A DNA stretch of 64,000 nucleotides. Origin: Adiantum capillus-veneris (taxonomy: Eukaryota; Streptophyta; Polypodiopsida; Polypodiales; Pteridaceae). Below, piece by piece: positions 1 to 11,942 of the stretch. The translations under genes and the position numbers were made by a program. Location of the stretch: positions 30,098,969 through 30,162,968 of the forward strand of contig CM043942.1 of the NCBI GenBank assembly GCA_014529385.2. The letters run 5' to 3'. The notes below the pieces were generated by a model. It saw only the letters and a program-made list of their open reading frames with translations, did no database searches and was not told where the DNA came from. Position 1 is the first letter of the stretch; every line of letters begins with the position of its first letter.

Positions 1-238
1 TGGTTCTATTAACCTTTGCTTCCCCAGCAGCTTATCAACTCTGAGAATTGTCTGAGCATGCTTCCCAGATAGCACAGGGGTGTAAGCTGATACTGGTTTG
101 GTGTTCATGCAGGATTCCAAGAATGAGTTGTAACATTGAGGCGGATTCTGGCTGCTGCGTGAACTGGGTCAAGCTATTTGTGTAGTTCGAGATTTCTTAG
201 TGACAGAACGCTGTCTGCAGTTTTTTTTTTCTTTGATC
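1..238 (+). other. 5' untranslated region and upstream intron end of the RING-H2 ligase gene
   Basis: A pyrimidine-rich stretch ending TTCATGCAG (AG at 111-112) looks like a splice acceptor, so the transcribed leader exon probably begins at 113 and the first 112 bases are intron. The leader then runs to the ATG at 239. The true transcription start lies outside the window. The boundary is an inference from the acceptor consensus; the coding start is better supported. Confidence 0.5.
123..185 (+). CDS. Possible upstream ORF, 20 codons
   Basis: An ATG in the presumed leader opens a 20-codon frame that ends with TAG at 183-185, 53 bases before the main start codon. The peptide is MSCNIEADSGCCVNWVKLFV. 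It could reduce translation of the ligase, but nothing in the sequence shows that it is translated or conserved. Confidence 0.3.
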   Translation: MSCNIEADSGCCVNWVKLFV

Positions 239-2134
239 ATGGAGTTAAATAAGAGGGCAGACATGAATGATCCCCCTCTTTTAGCAATTGGTAGGCCAAG
301 TTATGACCTTGTCTCCACTGAGAATGAACATCAAGCAGGTGCCGGCACATGGTCTCCAATGGATTGTAATGGGGTTGGTCCAAGTTCTATGAATGATATC
401 TGGCATGCTGATTGGAGGCCCTATTCTGGTGATTTGTCACACACACACTCAGCTCAAGCACAACACCGAGCCAAGCGCCAACATTGCTGGGGTGCCACTT
501 CATTGATTTCTGAGGAGCAAGGAGTTGGACCCAGCAGCTTACATGATGAAGACTCAATGAAGAGCTTACGCACAGAGCTATTTGGATGCTGTGAAACAGC
601 GAATACAGGAAACACAGGGTTTGATTTTTTTCAATCTACTCCTAATTCGGCCTCCACAAGCAGGTCACCTTGTCCTCCACACGGTTTAATGCTTGTAAAT
701 AACTCAAGACAAGCAACTGCTAGTGGAACAGGACATTGGAATGCAGGTGTGGCACAAGGTACAGGTCTAAGTTCATTTTTTGCCGAGGGTGATTGGAAGA
801 TCACCAGGGACTTAATGTCAAGTGAATCTACAGAAAGTAAGAAAGGGAAAGGCGTGGATCATTTTCACACAAATGCAGGTGGAAGTGGCATTGAAATCAG
901 CGGATGCCAAGAACTGTCATATTTTCCAAATGCCTTGGAGGCACAACCAGAGAATGAGAAGGGAAAGTCTGGCAGTCCCATCGACTGCATGTCAAAACTG
1001 AGAGCCGAGGAAGTCCAGGGGGATTTTCGGGGTGCATATAAAAGGAAGATTTCACCTGTTGACTTTGTGGAAAGTTCACCTTTTGATTCGCATTTTACTG
1101 CCTCAAATGAAAGTGCTGCATCCAGAGCAGGGGGATCTGGCATTATCCCCGATCAATTTGGGTTCACGAACTTTCCTCCAATTGGTAGTCTCTCTACAAC
1201 TCCATTTTGGGGATCTCACCACGACCTTACCGAGCATGCTAGCAATGAGTCCTCAACAGGCATCATGGAAAGAACTTCTGGTTTTATTGGCTCTTGTGAA
1301 GATGCTACAAGAAATCTTCATAACCAACCATCCAGCATAGCAAGTGATACACAGTCACAGTCCCACTTACCGGTCGGAAGAACGAGGAGGTCTGCTCTGG
1401 CACATTCTTCAACAAGGAGGAACTTGGATTCTGAGAATGGCAATGCCACAAGTAGCACCAGTCTGCTGATAGGCAGTGATCATTGGCCTTCTTTGGGGGG
1501 TGAGAGAAGTCCAGCACCTCTTCCAGCAACAGCCAACTGGGGTCCAAGTGGGTCAAGGAGAAATGGTAGTGCCTTTACGAGCCCTGGTTCTAGGGATAGG
1601 GGAAGTTTTCAGGGAGCATTGGAAGGAAGCCGCTTCAGAAATATGCCAGGAAGAACTCTTGATTGGGCCATGGCAGCAGCAACTGCAGCAGCAGCAGCAC
1701 CAGCACCAGCACCTTCAGAGCTCAGACCAAGTCAACTGTTTGCAGGAGGAGGTGTGGCTGGGCCAAGTGGCAGAGAGGTAGACCTTCCGGAATCTAGTAC
1801 TCGGATCTCTCAAGCTGCTAATTCATTCTTCAATTCAGGGGTATTGGCTTCTTACTTTCCCACTCCAGGATCTAATACGCATAGATTCAACATGAATGCT
1901 CCACCTGCTGCTATCTCGGCAGCTCCTAGTCACCAGATTTTGGCTGGACCTCCATTGGAAGCATCTATGCCAGGAGCAGGGCAGCATGCAAGTAGGTATA
2001 CGACGTTATCTCCCTCTCGTGGACGCCGAGAGGCTGTATTCCCAGCACCTGTCCAAAGTTTACTTGGCTTACCATTCCGAGGAATGAACACACTGCGTGC
2101 AGATGGAGAGTATCGTCGCCAGTTTCTGTCTGAG
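239..2134 (+). CDS. RING-H2 E3 ubiquitin ligase, MBR1/MBR2/HIP1-like; coding exon 1 of 5
   Basis: This exon encodes the first 632 residues of a protein of about 778. The frame is open further upstream but only from a GTG, so the ATG at 239 (MELNKRADMNDPP...) is the chosen start. The segment is rich in Ser, Gly, Asn and Pro, has an Ala/Pro run near 1675-1715, and shows no folded domain, as usual for the long disordered N-terminal part of this family. It ends FLSE with donor GAG|GTTTGT in phase 0. Family assignment comes from the C-terminal exons: an MRLDVDNMTYEELLALEERIG block followed by a C3H2C3 RING-H2 finger. In Arabidopsis, MBR1 and MBR2 are RING ligases that promote turnover of the Mediator subunit MED25; the same role here is inference. 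The total length fits the family. I see no frameshift or premature stop in any of the five exons. Confidence 0.9.
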
Positions 2135-2225
2135 GTTTGTGTTGGCCTTACCTTTGACTATAGTGATGTCGTTTAGTACGTCTATATTGATATACTCATG
2201 TGCCACTCCCTTTTGTGTCTGCCAG

Positions 2226-2276
2226 ATCTTAAATGCTATGCACCATGCATTTAGGAGTGAAGATCTTAATATTGAG
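2226..2276 (+). CDS. RING-H2 ligase, coding exon 2 (17 codons)
   Basis: This 51-base exon is bounded by acceptor TGCCAG at 2220-2225 and donor GAG|GTGAGT at 2277. It is in phase 0 on both sides and encodes ILNAMHHAFRSEDLNIE. The peptide matches in position and character the helical segment before the conserved block in MBR-type ligases. It is the last coding piece before the 51.7-kb intron. Confidence 0.85.
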
Positions 2277-2944
2277 GTGAGTTCTGACATCCACCTTTTT
2301 ATTTAATCTTTGTGCTTATTCTTATTTCAATTAACATTGTTTTTATGCTCCTTTTTTTTCTTTCCTAGAAAAGAGGTAATGTTGATTTTGAGGAGAACTT
2401 TTCACTTTTAAATATCTCAAGGAAACTGTGTGTTTTGCGACAATCATGGCTTTTTTCCCTTTTTTGTCTTTTGTGTGATTTGTCAGTCTTGCCCCTTCTG
2501 GATTTTCACACACGCTTCAATTGGCTTGGCTTGAAATCTTGAAGGGCCTGTCTATACCTTTCTTTCGTTCTTTCTAAAGTGCATCATCAGCAGGCTGCCT
2601 TGCTCAGGCCCTTCTCTAGCCTTATGCAATTTTCTCTAGTTTTAAAACTTCATGGCTACCATGAAAGAGCCCCCTGAAAACAGACTCCTATCTAGGGGCA
2701 AGTACCGTAGGGGAGGAACTTTGCCTCTCCATTTTTTCTGATCCTCTCTCTCTCTCTCTCTCCCCCCCCCCCCCCCCCCCCGAATTGCTTTGTCTTGTAT
2801 GTCCATTACCTAAGTGTTGAATTTATGGTTTTACAATCTGAAAATTACGGTTCATGTTGTCGAACACTTGGCAGTAGGCTTGCTCGTTATAGTGGTATTA
2901 AAGAATAGTTGATTGCTCTTGTAAGGGCAATCTGATATAGATTG
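2277..2944. other. Intron start, no gene seen
   Basis: No coding sequence is visible. About 2695-2850 resembles 39741-39900 (GTAGGGGAGGAACTTTGC… followed by a microsatellite and TTGTCTTGTAT), so it is probably an old LTR fragment of the F type. It contains a (CT)n run at 2744-2760 and a pure C tract of 20 at 2762-2781. Confidence 0.5.
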
Positions 2945-4428
2945 GACACTGTCACGAGGACGTGGCAACTGCTAACCTTAGTTGTTGGTTTCTTTCTAAT
3001 GATTTTTGTTTTATTTTTGAGACCCTCTTTTTGAAGTTGCAAATGGTTTGACATTGTATGGCCAATGTGAACGGCAGTTTCACCCGTAAACGTGAAGTTG
3101 GTCGGCACTGGAAGTCCTATAGTAAGAGGATGTCTAGGCTCAGTGCAAGATCATGTAGGTCGCCCCGTCGCACTCAACAAGTTGGCGGATACTAGGAAGT
3201 GAACTTAATAAAGGCATAAAGTCAAGGTGGGACTACCAACAGAAAGTATCCGACAATTGGGCCACATTGCACTTTTGGATGCGGTCCCAATGAGGATAGA
3301 TGGTCAGATGACCAGTGGGAGCCAAACGGAAGTATCTCCTAAAATTTAGGGAATTGCTATTTTGGGCCACGAAATTTGTTCGCGTCATTAGCTTCAGAAT
3401 GACAAGGGGAACATTTTATTACTCTGGTGTAAATTCAATTGATGCACCAGTTGAGAGAGTTGAGAGATTTTTAAGCAGGAAGCCCAATGCGGGAAAATTG
3501 CATATGAGTGCCAAGTGGCACTTTTTGGTCAATTTACCGAGTTTGGGAGAATAGAACTTGTAACTTACGTTTTGGAGCAGTTTTGGAGGTTGATAACTGT
3601 GATTTTCAGCCATTTCTCTCCATTTTTGAGCTTCCCATGACTTTACCTAGGACCAATGAGTTCATATTCAGCATTGGAAGGCATTAGATGCGTGTTTACA
3701 GGGTTGTTTTGTTGCGTTTTCAGCGATACGCAGGTTTTGGCAGCCATGGAAATCTTTCCATTTTGCATCTATTTGTTCACAGATGCATTACAGGTCAAGC
3801 GCAGAAAAGGGGGCGCTCGATGTATGCTGGGGGGATGCTTCATTGAGAACCTGTCAAGGTTAAGAGCTATGGAGTGCTTCCTTTCCTCTCTATGTACAGT
3901 GTGGTGCTAGGAGTGATGACATGCACACTACACACTGCTCTCTCCCCCCTACATACAGCTATGTGATGCCCCACAAGAGGGCTCTTCATTTGACTGATGT
4001 ACAATTGTGTGGGTTCATGCTTTTGTGCCGAGGCAAGAGTCTCCTTGAGCAGGAACAGGGGTAGCTAACTGCTACTCCAAAGCAGGCACCAGTGAGGGTC
4101 ATAACCTCACCGTACAGGTGCGTTTTCAGCGTTGTGTATGTGCTGTAAATTGACTGTTTTTTAGCCATACGGATGCCAAAACCATTGGGAATAGTGCCCC
4201 ATTGGCAGAGGACAGCTAGGAGACTGTTTGGGGCTGAAAACTGGGCAAAAACCGCCATACGGATGCCAAAACCATTGGGAATAGTGCCCCATTGGCAGAG
4301 GACAGTTAGGAGACTGTTTGGGGCTGAAAACTGGGCAAAAACTAGTAAATACAGCGTGCTGAATTTACTGTTTTTGGGCAGGAATCAGAGGGTTTATGCC
4401 AGTGGAAGAGAGTTCCAGTAGGGGAATT

Positions 4429-4946
4429 TGTCACAAAGTGATGACGTGGCGGACAACAGAAACCCTAATTTCTGCCAAAAACCCTAATCTCCGGAAATCG
4501 CCGGGCTATAAATTTTTTTTTTTGGAAAATGATGAGCGACGCAAATTTTGCTTTTTCTCTACAATATGAGAGAGAGAGAGAATGCTTTTGCTTTCAAGTT
4601 TTGATTCTCTGTGAGAGAGAGCAATTGCTTTTGATTTGAAGCTTTTGGGGCTCTGCTTTTGGGCATCCGGCATCCCTTGTAACCTTTAAATTAGTGGTGA
4701 GGGCCTCACTTCTCAGAGCATCTGGACGCACAGTCTGAGAGTGAAACCCTAGCGACTCTCTTGTACTTTGATTTGATTAATATAAAAAGAAATACCGAAA
4801 GGGGTGCCAGTCTTTGGGGCCAATATCTCTAGGCACGGAACTCTGTCGGGCCAGTGTACATCTATTGTGATCTGTGACTTGTTTTGAAGTGGTTATTTGG
4901 TGCTGTCGCGGTTGATTCTTGACTTGGAGAGTCCAAGTCTGTTACA
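4429..4946 (+). repeat. Element A, LTR 1 (5' LTR)
   Basis: This 518-bp LTR begins TGTCACAAAGTGATGACG and ends CTGTTACA. It contains the shared LTR motif near 4788-4823. The primer binding site follows directly. Confidence 0.88.
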
Positions 4947-4947
4947 G

Positions 4948-4959
4948 TGGTATAAGAGC
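4948..4959 (+). promoter_or_regulatory. Primer binding site of element A
   Basis: TGGTATAAGAGC matches the complement of the initiator-methionine tRNA 3' end (TGGTATCAGAGC) with one mismatch and starts one base after the LTR. Confidence 0.8.
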
Positions 4960-6097
4960 ACGGCCGATTTCTCTTCCACGGGAAATCCAATCCCCGATTT
5001 TTTTTTTTCGCGGCACCTATGGCTTCAGGCAATGATCAGTCGACTCCCTCTGCATCTGGAGATGCGGACTGGGATCACAACGAAGTTTCAGAGAGAGAGT
5101 ATGGCCCGCCTCGGCCTACTCAGGCGGAGCAGCAAGAGATGGAGCGTCGAAAATTGATTGATGATGCAACAAAGATGATGCTCAATTTTGCCAAGGACCC
5201 AAAGATGGCAAAATATATGAACCAGACCTCTTTGAAAGAGGTACAGATGGAGTGACAAAGAACCACAACACCACTCTCGAAACCCGCTCTCAAGAAACCT
5301 TTTGCCTCCAAGAAATATACGGAGAAGGAATTGAAGAACGTGGTTGATGCACGGATTGCTCAGTTTTTCGACGTGTAAAAGAAAGGCAAAAAGCACGGCA
5401 AAAAGTAGAAGAAAGGCACTGACTTCCCGGGATATTTGGGTCATCGGTCGACATTTGACAAGGCAAAGAAATTGAAGAAGCGCATCAAGTTTGAAGACCT
5501 ACCCAGTTCTTCTTCTTCTTCTTCTGACAGTTCTTCTAGCTCTTCAGACTCGAGCGAAGAAGACAGGAAAAGCAAAAAAAAAGTGAAGCAAGAAACAACG
5601 CTTCGGAAAGGGCAAGAAAAAGGCAAGGAAGTTAAGTCTCGCCCAATGAGTGACACTTCCAAAGAGGACTCGTCTACGGACAATTCAGACTTTGACAACG
5701 AAAACTTTTATGCGAACAAGAAGAATGTTTACAAAGCCAACCAGTATGACTATAAAAGCAAGAAAGTCCAAGAGTTTAAGGAAGATGGCCACTCGATCAA
5801 GTTTGATACTTTTTCAGGATACTCAGATGCTTCGAAGGCTTTGTCTTTTATACAGCAGTTTGACATTGTATAAGGGGTATGAGCCTCCCGAAAACGGCCA
5901 CGGGAGGGGACCCCCCACCTAGACACGCTAGCCTCACTCCACGCACTCGTGCATCGTGGGGACTCCACGCAAGGTTCCCCAGGGCACGCTATGACCCTCC
6001 GTGAGTGTGGGGGAGCCTGAGTCTACATGGGGCTAGGGACCCGGAACGCAAGACCCGCGAAACGCACCACGGCCGTCGACCCACGGAACGCAATCAC

Positions 6098-6290
6098 GCC
6101 CGAGCCGGTCCCGTCCGAGCCGGGCCCCCTGAGCCGGTCCCGTGCGAGCCAGGCCCCTTGAAGACAAGCACCTCGCCCGAGCCGGTCCCGTCCGAGCCGG
6201 GCCTCCCTTGAGTCGGTCCCGTCCGAGCCAGGCCCCTTGAAGACAAAAGCACCTTAACCCGAGTCGGTCTCGTCCGAGCCGGGCCCTTTT
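6098..6290. repeat. GC-rich minisatellite in the first LTR of J
   Basis: Repeated units of the type GAGCCGGTCCCGTCCGAGCC, joined by GGCCCCTTGAAGACAA spacers, fill this stretch. Base composition is far from the AT-rich surroundings. Confidence 0.8.
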
Positions 6291-7434
6291 TCTCCGCAAG
6301 CTTCCGCAAACGCGCCCACCACGCTTCTCCGCATTGACGGCCCAACTCCCGGGTCGTCACACTTGGTATCAGAGCTCCAGGAAAAGAGCTCGAGGCCCCC
6401 GTCCCCGTGACGCGCCCAACCCTCGGGCCGTCACCACTTCTGTAAACACAAAGGAAAGATGCGAGCCAGACAGGGCTCTTTATAACAAAATCAGAACGAC
6501 AAAAACGCGATGGACTAACCCGACTTAGTTTGTCGCGCCCCGGCCACGTTTGTGGCCCATGCTGAGCTGAAGACCCACTCAAGTCTACAAGAGACCAAAG
6601 GGCATCGTGCTAGCCCTCCAAATGACGTCCACACAGGGACAAACAGGGATCAGTTTGAAGATTGAAGATTCAGCCAAAGCCTTCATGGTGTCATGACGAC
6701 CAAAGCTACTTCAACCCAAAGACTGCATCTAACCAAGTAACCTTACCCGATTCCAGATTCAGCGATTGGAAACCAAAGCTGGTGTCAGCCTAAGTCTACA
6801 ACGCGCGTCAAAATGACGGTAAGTTTCCTTGCAACTTCGCAAGGGTTGCATTGCGACGGACTCTCTTTCACATTCGGCTTTCAAGAAGTCTCTGCGTGGG
6901 CCAACGCAGCAGGTGGCTCCGCGCACACCGGGTTACCTTTTTGGGGAATGCTCAAGTATGGGGAATTCTACTTGGGTATTCAAAGCATACCTTATCAGCC
7001 TTCTGCCAAAAATCCAAAAAATACACACACCTCATTCCAAAAATTACAAAAACAAAGCATGTTTTTCTACTTGCATTCGGGTACAGTTTCCACGCACTTT
7101 GCACTTATATGCAACCCTTAGCCTTTGGCCTCATGCATAGCCAAGCTCTCTTTTCCCTTCGTTCGACGAGGACGTCGAACTTTCTTCAACCGGGGGTGTA
7201 TATAAGGGGTATGAGCCTCCCGAAAACAGCCACGAGAGGGGACCCCCCCCCCCCCCTAGACACGCTAGCCTCACTCCACGCACTCGTGCACCGTGGGGAC
7301 TCCACGCAAGGTTCCCCAGGGAACGCTATGACCCTCCGTGAATGCGGGGGAGCTTGAGGCTACGTGAGGCTAGGGACCCGGAACGCAAGACCCGCGAAAC
7401 GCACCACGACCGTCGACCCATGGAACGCAACCAC

Positions 7435-7740
7435 GCCCGAGCCGGTCCCGTCCGAGCCGGGCCCCTTTGAAGGCAACTCGACCCGAGCCGGTCTCGGGCC
7501 CTCCTGAGCCGGTCCCGTCCGAGCCAGGCCCCTTGAAGACAAACACCTCGACCCGAGCCGGTCCCGTGTGAGCCGGGTCCCCTTGAGCCGGTCCCGTCCG
7601 AGCTAGGTCCCTTGAAGACAAGCACCCCGCCCGAGTCGGTCACGTCCGAGCCGGGCCCCCCTGAGCCGGTCCCGTCCGAGCCAGGCCCCTTGAAGACAAA
7701 AGCACCTTGCCCCGAGCCGGTCCCGTCCGAGCCGGGTCCT
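7435..7740. repeat. GC-rich minisatellite in the second LTR of J, expanded
   Basis: The same units as in 6098-6290 but with more copies. This accounts for the greater length of the second LTR (about 615 against 493 bp). LTRs are identical when inserted, so the copy number changed afterwards. Confidence 0.8.
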
Positions 7741-7755
7741 TTTCTCCGCAAGCTT

Positions 7756-8138
7756 CCGCTAACGCGCCCACCATGCTTCTCCGCATTGACGGCCCAACTC
7801 CCGGGTCGTCACACATTGCTTTCGCGGGAGGACGCTATTCAGAGCACTCCAAGATTCGGAGAGCTGCCTCTTATTTTAAGGGGAATGCTCGCACTTGGTG
7901 GTGCACGCTTCTATTAAGCAAGACTGTGTCAGTTACATGGCTGTTTCGCTAACGCGCCCACCATGCTTCTCCACATTGACGGCCCAACTCCCGGGTCGTC
8001 ACACATTGCTTTCGCGGGAGGACGCTATTTAGAGCACTCCAAGATTCGGAGAGCTGTCTCTTATTTTAAGGGGAATGCTCGCACTTGGTGGTCCACGCTT
8101 CTATTAAGCAAGACTGTGTCAGTTACATGGCTGAAATT
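7756..8138. repeat. 190-bp tandem duplication across the J/gag junction
   Basis: The end of LTR J plus the following gag sequence (from about CGCTAACGCGCCCACCATG) occurs twice with a period of 190 bp. CCATGCTTCT is at 7771 and again at 7961. The duplication includes the J boundary, so it arose after J inserted. Confidence 0.85.
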
Positions 8139-8589
8139 CAAGAGGTTTTTTATTTCTTCTTGGTTGACTCAAGAGTTTGAGCGAGATATAGGAGCTGCTT
8201 GGAACCATCTCCGGATGACCAAGAGCGATACAATGAATTCTTACTGTGAAAGATTTCTGGAACTCTTTTCTACCCGTCTCTTCATTCAAGAAGATCTCAT
8301 GCAGAGAACAGATTGAACGGTCTACCTTGGGTCTACCTACAGAGATCCGAGACCACTGCTTGGAATAGAAGTCAGCTTCTATTTAGGAGTTGAGAGTTCG
8401 AGAGCAGTTGAGGAGCGTGGCAGAAAAGGGAGATAGAAAAGCAGAACTGGTACCACATGGTGTGGGACCTGCACCGAATCTAATGAATGAAAGTATAAAC
8501 TTTGTCGCTTTTGGGGCAAAGTGAAGGATCAGGAAGCTCTTTTGAAAGAGCCAAGGCCACCTTCTTTTCACTTGGAATTGGCGGCTTGA

Positions 8590-11395
8590 TTTGGAATTAC
8601 GCCCGACAGATTGACGCCACAGGCGGAGGTAGTTCGACTTGCACCCGGATGGGATTTTCCATTACACCGAGCATTGGCAAACTTCCTTTGCAATGACATG
8701 GGTGTTCAAGACACGCAAGTGACGTTCTACTTAGAATCCCTTGGTACCACAAGAACTACGCTGTGGTTGACTACCGGGCCGAGAAAGCGACTTTGATAAA
8801 TGAAAGGCTTAGAGATTGTACTTGATGAACTTCAGTTTCTTACTCATTCTTTTGGGAGAGAACTGAACGATGGATAAAGGTTGAATATGTTTTGACCTGA
8901 TGAAAAGAACGCCAAGATTTTTCTTCACACTCATGCCGATTGCTTTTCAAAGGGCATGAACATTGAAGATCAATGATCAAACCACTGATATCTGGAAGCA
9001 CGCCACCGAATCGGCCACCTTACCGTGTAAGCCGAGTACAGAATGAAAAGATTATGAACCCAGTGAAAGACCTCTTGGAAAAAGGGTCTTGTCCAGCCTA
9101 GTACTTCACCGTATTGCTCTCTTGTGTTGTTGGTTTTGAAGAAAGACGGATCTTGGAGAATGTGCATCGATTATAGCACTCTCAACGAAATCACCATCAA
9201 GAACAGATTTCCGATTCCTAGGATCGATGATATACTCAACAGGTTACAGGGATCCTCGTGCTTTAGGAGGATTGACTTGAGGAGTGGATATCATCAGATC
9301 AGGATAGTGGCGAGAGACGTCTACAAGACAGCTTTTCGGACGACTTTTGGGTTATTTGAGTTTTTGGTAATCCTTTAGGCTTAACCAATGCTCCTGCGAC
9401 ATTTAACCGGATGATGGATAGGATTTTTCGAGAGTATAGGCTATTTGTTGGCACTTTCTTTGACGACATCATTGTTTTCTCGAAGAATGAGGCAGAACAC
9501 AGAGATCATCTGCTTCAAATCTTTCAGGCATTACGAGATCACACGTTAGTGATTAATGCAAAGAAAAGTGAATTTTTCCTACCAGAGATACATTTTTTAG
9601 GACACATCGTGTCAGCAGCAGGAGTGCAAATGGACCCGGCCAAGATAGAGACTATCCGTGATTGGCCCGTTTTGAGGAATGTCCATGAAGTTGGAAGCTT
9701 CTTGGGATTGTGTTCGTACTACAGGCGGTTCATACGAAGTTTGCAGAGGTTGCTTCCCCTTTGCATACCTTGACACAGAAAGGAGTACCTTTTTCGTGGG
9801 GACCCACAGAGGTGACTGCCTTTCGGACATTGAAAGAGAAATTGACTACGGGACCTATTTTGACTTTGCCGGACTTGTAGAAGTCATTTGAAGTATATTG
9901 TGATGCTTGTGGTCGTAGTCTGGGTGCGGTCTTGATGCAAGAAGGCCATGTCATAGCTTACGAGAGCCGTTTGTTCTCTAGGCCGGAGATGACAACACAG
10001 ATCTATGAGAAAGAGCTTTTGGCGGTTATCCATGCTCTTACTCAGTGGTGGCATTACCTACTCGGAGCGGATTTTACTGTCTTTACAGACCATCAGAGTT
10101 TGCGCTACTTCTTGTCACAGAAGCAGCTTTCGGAAAAGCAGACGCGGTGGGCGAACATCTTGTCACAGTTCCACTTCCAGATTGTCCATGTGCAGGGACA
10201 GAAGAATGTGGTGGCAGATGCTTTGTCTCGAAAATCGTTGGTTCTGGTTGTTTCCGCGATACATCATAGGAGCTTTGAGGATATGGTCGATCAGTATGCC
10301 ACATATACAGATTTTGCAGATATTTTCATACGGATACGGGATGGGGAGAATGGGGTAGAGAGATACTTCTTTGGGTCGAGACTCAAAAAGGATGTGGAAG
10401 AGTTTGTGCGCAGCTGCTTGGTATGCCAGAAGGTCAAGTTTGACAGGCATAAGGCTCAGGGATTGTCACAGCCTTTACCCATACCCACCCACCCCTGGGA
10501 AAGTAATGCAATGGATTTCATTTTTGATCTCCCGAGAACACAAAATGATCACGATGATTTTCCGATTACATGGCACGTCTGAGACGATTGTCTTCGACAG
10601 AGACCCGAGATTTATGAGTTTGTTTTGGAAGGCAATTTGGGAGAACATTGGCACGCAGTTGCAGTTCTCTTCATTGTTCCACTTGTAGATTGACGGGCAA
10701 TTTGAGATTGCCAATTCAGTGATTTTAGATTTATTGAAGTCTTGTATCTCGGATCAGAAGACTCAATGGAAAAAGAACTTACCATTGGTGGAATTTGCCT
10801 ACAATAACACGATACACTCTTCGACGGGGAAGACGCCATGTGAGATTGTTGAAAGTGCTGCGAAGGTTCCATCCTTCCTGAGCATGAAGATTAGATATTT
10901 GAAGCGGATGAATATTCGCGAGTTTTGGATACGGCATTTGCCAAGGTTCGCGAGACTTTGGAGGAGTCTCAAGAACGACAGAAAAAGGCAGCGGATCGCC
11001 ATCATTGTGACTTGAAACTGAAGGAGGATGATTGGGTGCTCTTACTTTTGAGTAGGCATGCGTAAGAAAGAAAAAGGGAAAGGAGAGGCCTCGCGATTGG
11101 AATTGCCAGATACTTGGAGGATTCATAATGCATTGCATGTGAGTCTCTTAAACCCTGTTAAGGGTGATGTGCCTGATGATGGGGAGCCTGATGAGCAACC
11201 CGAAGTGGAAGAAAACGAGGAGATCCTTGTTCCTTAACAGATTTTGACACATAACGATACGAAGAAAGGTAAAGTCCGAAGGCGGTTCTTGGTTTAGTTC
11301 AAGAACTTTGCTGCATTTGATGCGAAGTGGATGGAGGAGGAGGACCTAGCAGATACTCCTCGGATTGTGAAACTTTACCTCGATGTTTTGGTTTA
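8590..11395 (+). pseudogene. Element A pol, first copy (protease end, RT, RNase H, integrase, chromodomain)
   Basis: Protease remnants lie near 8730-8800 (IPWYHKNYAVVDYR). RT follows at 9124-9700 with [19 protein letters not shown], the catalytic TFFDDIIVFSK near 9460 and LGHIVSAAGVQMDPAK. RNase H lies at 9890-10230 (CDACGRSLGAVLMQEG, ADALSRK), then the integrase zinc region remnant (CLVCQKVKFDRHKAQ) and a gutted catalytic core. The end (10719-11395) covers the integrase tail and a chromodomain-like segment (RRRFLV…FKNFAAFDAKWMEEEDL). Frameshifts and stops break it many times. About 130 nt that copy 2 retains before the zinc region are missing here, as is about 100 nt near 11060-11090. Confidence 0.85.
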
Positions 11396-11942
11396 GCATA
11401 GTCTACTCCAAAAAGAACCCAGAAATTCAGCTTGGTCGGAGATACGGTGCAGTGGGATGCACAAGAGGGGAGTCACTCCGCTCCCTTGTCAAGAGATGCC
11501 TCGATTCTGACAGTATTCTGCGGGATGACTATATGAAATGGAATTCCTGATAATGATACTGATTTGTTCTTGACTTCTTGTGAGTGCAGGAACTGATAGC
11601 CGAAATGACTGCAGCATTTTGGTATGATTGATCTCGAATAGACATGGTTGCAATAGGGGTTAGTCAATCGGACATCGATGAGGTTTCTATTAGACCTAGA
11701 TGTGATTGCTAGCTACATTGCCGATTAATCATGGTCTAAGTTCTGAATGAATGTTGAATGTCATGTGATGTCCTGTGATGTCCGGTGATGTCGTGTGATG
11801 TGACTGTCGATTTTGTACATGTGCTAGATGTGTGTTCCTAGTACGTAGGTACTAACAGTCAGTGTCTGCTAAGACGGTTTATGGCTTTTGTCGGTTTTGC
11901 AAGCGTAATCGCGATCGATTACAATGCTTTCAAGAGGGGGTA
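11396..11942 (+). other. Element A 3' noncoding region and polypurine tract
   Basis: There is no coding sequence after the pol stop. Short TGTGATGTCC-type repeats occur at 11757-11803. A purine tract CAAGAGGGGG at 11931-11940 sits against LTR 2, as expected for plus-strand priming. Confidence 0.7.

Larger units (their letters stand above)
5867..7811 (+). mobile_element. Small non-autonomous LTR element J inside gag of A
   Basis: Two LTRs (5867-6359 and 7197-7811) flank an internal region of only about 0.84 kb. A perfect initiator-Met primer site TGGTATCAGAGC starts at 6364 and a purine tract ACCGGGGGTG precedes the second LTR. Flanking 4-5 bp ((G/C)ACAT at 5862-5866 and 7812-7816) agree apart from one base, and removing J restores gag (…QQFDI-AFAGGRY…). 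I see no gag or pol in the internal part, so it must have been moved by enzymes of other elements. It is larger than a classical TRIM and smaller than a classical LARD. Confidence 0.8.
5019..8316 (+). pseudogene. Element A gag, broken and interrupted by element J
   Basis: The frame opens with ATG at 5019 (MASGNDQSTPSASG…), is broken at 5253, and resumes in another frame at 5436 with a basic segment and a Ser/Asp-rich run (KFEDLPSSSSSS…). It is cut by element J at 5867 and continues after it at about 7817 with the retrotransposon gag domain: AFAGGRYSEHSKIRRAA and then a GNARTWW motif. A 190-bp tandem duplication repeats part of this domain. The capsid-like part ends at 8316. Gag would form the virus-like particle; this copy cannot. 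No zinc knuckle is visible. Confidence 0.75.

Noticed and set aside
865-1143. Minus-strand frame opposite ligase exon 1
   Set aside because: Shadow of the long plus-strand coding exon; no independent support.
6033-6582. Minus-strand open frames with repeated RTGPA-like residues (also 7326-7751)
   Set aside because: They are translations of the GC-rich minisatellite in LTR J, open in several frames, without start context or homology.
5019-11395. A and its second pol copy as two independent insertions
   Set aside because: There is no second target duplication around the middle LTR, and both copies share the same integrase deletion.
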